Shown here piece by piece: positions 24,515-25,689 of a stretch of DNA of 25,689 nucleotides. Source of the DNA: an uncultured Alistipes sp. (GTDB lineage: Bacteria > Bacteroidota > Bacteroidia > Bacteroidales > Rikenellaceae); the NCBI GenBank assembly GCA_958449275.1, contig CAUDHE010000029.1:1-25689 (forward strand), read 5' to 3'. Each line of letters opens with the position of its first letter. Position 1 is the stretch's first letter. The notes under the pieces were generated by a model. The model was not told where the DNA came from. It did not search any database and saw only the letters and a list, made by a program, of their open reading frames with translations. The position numbers were made by a program, and so were the translations under genes.

Positions 24515-25561
24515 TTACTTCACTTTGGTGAACATTCGGTTCCAACGTATGTTGGCGGGGAAACTCTTCGCGCGGTCGAGCGAGAGCCAGATGAACGATG
24601 CCTTGCCGACGATATGATCCTCGGGAACGAATCCCCAATAGCGCGAATCGGCCGAGTTGTGGCGGTTGTCGCCCATCATCCAATAGTAGTCCATCTTGAA
24701 TGTGTAGCCGTCGCTCTCCTCGCCGTTGATGTAGATTTTACCGTCTCGCACCTCCAGATCGTTGTTTTCGTAAACCTCGATTATGCGTCGGTAAAGCGGC
24801 AGATTATCCTCCGTAAGTTCTATGCGGGCACCCTTCTGCGGAACCCACAGCGGCCCGAAATCATCGGCCGTCCATCCGTAGCGCGCGTCGTGCGGGAAAG
24901 ACTCGTCCTCGGCGGTGTAACGCGTGACGCTCACCACGTTATCCATCTCGCGCAGGGCTTGAGCCGACTTCTCTGTAAGGGGCATGAAATAGTGCGTACC
25001 GCTGCCCTGCAATTCGGTTATGCCCAACTGCTCGACGGCGTAGGGCGTAAGAGGCGACGATGTTCTGACCGTATAGCAATATTGCTTTTCGGCGATCGTC
25101 TCCTGCGGTTCGCCGTTTATGAACAGTTCCGAATCGACTATTCGCACCGTATCGCCGGGGATGGCTACGCAGCGTTTGATGTAGTTCTCGCGTTTGTCGA
25201 CGGGACGGGTTACGATCGTGTAGTTGCGCGCCAGCTCCTCGCGGCCGCGTTCTGGACCGTACTGATGTTGGTAATCGCGCAGCACGTCGTAATACGTCGC
25301 GGCCTGATTCTCAAGCAGCACCGTGTCGCCCGCGGGGAAATTGAACACCACCACGTCGTTGCGCTCTATGTTGCGCAACCCCTTCAAACGATGGTAGGGC
25401 CATTTCACCGCTTCGCTGAACGATTTTTTGGTCTGCGAGAACGGCATCGTGTGGTGAACGAACGGGAACGAAAGCGGCGTATTGGGCATCTGCGGACCGT
25501 ATGTCACCTTGCTCACGTAGAGGTAGTCGCCGACCAGCAGTGTCTTTTCCATCGACGACGA
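24515..25561 (-). CDS. lepB: Signal peptidase I, N-terminus missing
   Basis: Signal peptidase I cleaves signal peptides from exported proteins at the outer face of the inner membrane. The catalytic serine region SSMEKTLLVGDYLYVSK and the C-terminal GDNRHNSADSRYWGFVPEDHIVGKA are clear, and the catalytic lysine is in ENYIKRCVAIPGD. The long middle insertion is usual in Bacteroidota. The normal N-terminus with its membrane anchor is absent: the frame could continue to an ATG at 25585, but those extra residues (MSSAMRPG) are antisense to a MiaB fragment. The true gene therefore stops being readable at about the triple TCG codons (25553-25561). The remaining 348 codons are intact. Confidence 0.88.
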   Translation of the reverse strand, partial: SSSMEKTLLVGDYLYVSKVTYGPQMPNTPLSFPFVHHTMPFSQTKKSFSEAVKWPYHRLKGLRNIERNDVVVFNFPAGDTVLLENQAATYYDVLRDYQHQYGPERGREELARNYTIVTRPVDKRENYIKRCVAIPGDTVRIVDSELFINGEPQETIAEKQYCYTVRTSSPLTPYAVEQLGITELQGSGTHYFMPLTEKSAQALREMDNVVSVTRYTAEDESFPHDARYGWTADDFGPLWVPQKGARIELTEDNLPLYRRIIEVYENNDLEVRDGKIYINGEESDGYTFKMDYYWMMGDNRHNSADSRYWGFVPEDHIVGKASFIWLSLDRAKSFPANIRWNRMFTKVK

Positions 25562-25565
25562 GCCG
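25551..25565. other. Probable chimeric junction
   Basis: Left of this point the minus strand is lepB; right of it the plus strand is an internal part of miaB. Both genes lose essential parts at the same place. The short repeat CGACGACGA at the join can belong to either side (Ser-Ser-Ser of lepB or Asp-Asp of miaB), which is typical of a microhomology-driven misjoin. Confidence 0.7.
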
Positions 25566-25689
25566 GGCCGCATCGCAGAGGACATCCCCGTCTACCGCGT
25601 CGGCGGCGTGCGCGCGTGGGTGAGCATCATGTACGGCTGCAACAACTTCTGCTCCTACTGCATCGTGCCCTACGTCCGCGGTCGCGAAC
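25557..25689 (+). CDS. miaB: MiaB fragment (tRNA methylthiotransferase), open at both ends
   Basis: The plus strand is open to the right edge and reads EPGRIAEDIPVYRVGG, then VRAWVSIMYGCNNFCSYC and IVPYVRGRE. The CxxxCxxC radical-SAM cluster in IMYGCNNFCSYC followed by IVPYVRGRE is specific to MiaB, which adds the methylthio group to isopentenyladenosine-37 of tRNAs; RimO and MtaB have different residues here. Only about 44 internal residues are present, and no start exists because the sequence runs into antisense lepB. Third codon positions are nearly all G or C (about 41 of 44), with AGC and TCC for serine instead of the TCG favoured next door. It is probably foreign to this chromosome. Confidence 0.8.

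Noticed and set aside
25562..25585. Extension of lepB to the ATG at 25585
   Set aside because: The extra residues are antisense to the MiaB reading and lack the membrane anchor required in signal peptidase I.

Overview
The window looks like chromosomal DNA of a Bacteroidota bacterium, probably a gut member near Alistipes/Rikenellaceae (the genus is an inference). Evidence: at least five intergenic sites match the Bacteroidota primary promoter pattern TTTG-N19-21-TAnnTTTG; Shine-Dalgarno sequences are weak or A-rich; the tryptophan genes run trpB-E-G-D-C-F-A; and the tmRNA tag ends in YALAA. Almost every gene is a core housekeeping or biosynthetic gene, and no insertion sequence, prophage, CRISPR array or tRNA was seen.

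Layout. 1-1700 (minus): 5' part of a YidE/AspT-type transporter, then the overlapping pair lrgA-lrgB. 1767-3643 (plus): a YczE/YitT-like membrane protein and an acyltransferase-3 membrane protein. 3714-4170: the tmRNA gene ssrA and its terminator. 4277-10826: a complete seven-gene tryptophan operon behind a leader that reads as a ribosome-mediated attenuator, with a short leader peptide carrying tandem Trp codons, a 1:2 hairpin, an antiterminator pairing and a terminator hairpin. 10833-12310: a terminator shared by convergent transcripts, then metY (minus) with its promoter. 12311-12689: mostly non-coding, with one doubtful small ORF and two tandem hairpins. 12690-16221 (plus): ftsE (no ftsX beside it), gyrB and udk, each behind its own promoter or terminator. 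16331-19052 (minus): mutS. 19210-25561 (minus): the tightly packed run lepB-yigZ-uvrA-M16 peptidase-O-methyltransferase.

The last roughly 130 bases do not fit the rest. Signal peptidase I loses its N-terminus at its catalytic-serine motif, and the sequence beyond reads on the plus strand as an internal piece of MiaB, including the radical-SAM cysteine cluster. This is best explained as a chimeric join (assembly artefact or library chimera), less likely a real rearrangement.

The most interesting biology is the trp leader at 4277-4488. It has the logic of the enterobacterial trp attenuator but different sequence, a Bacteroidota promoter and a probable UUG start. No wholly new multi-gene system was found; the other regions are ordinary core genome.
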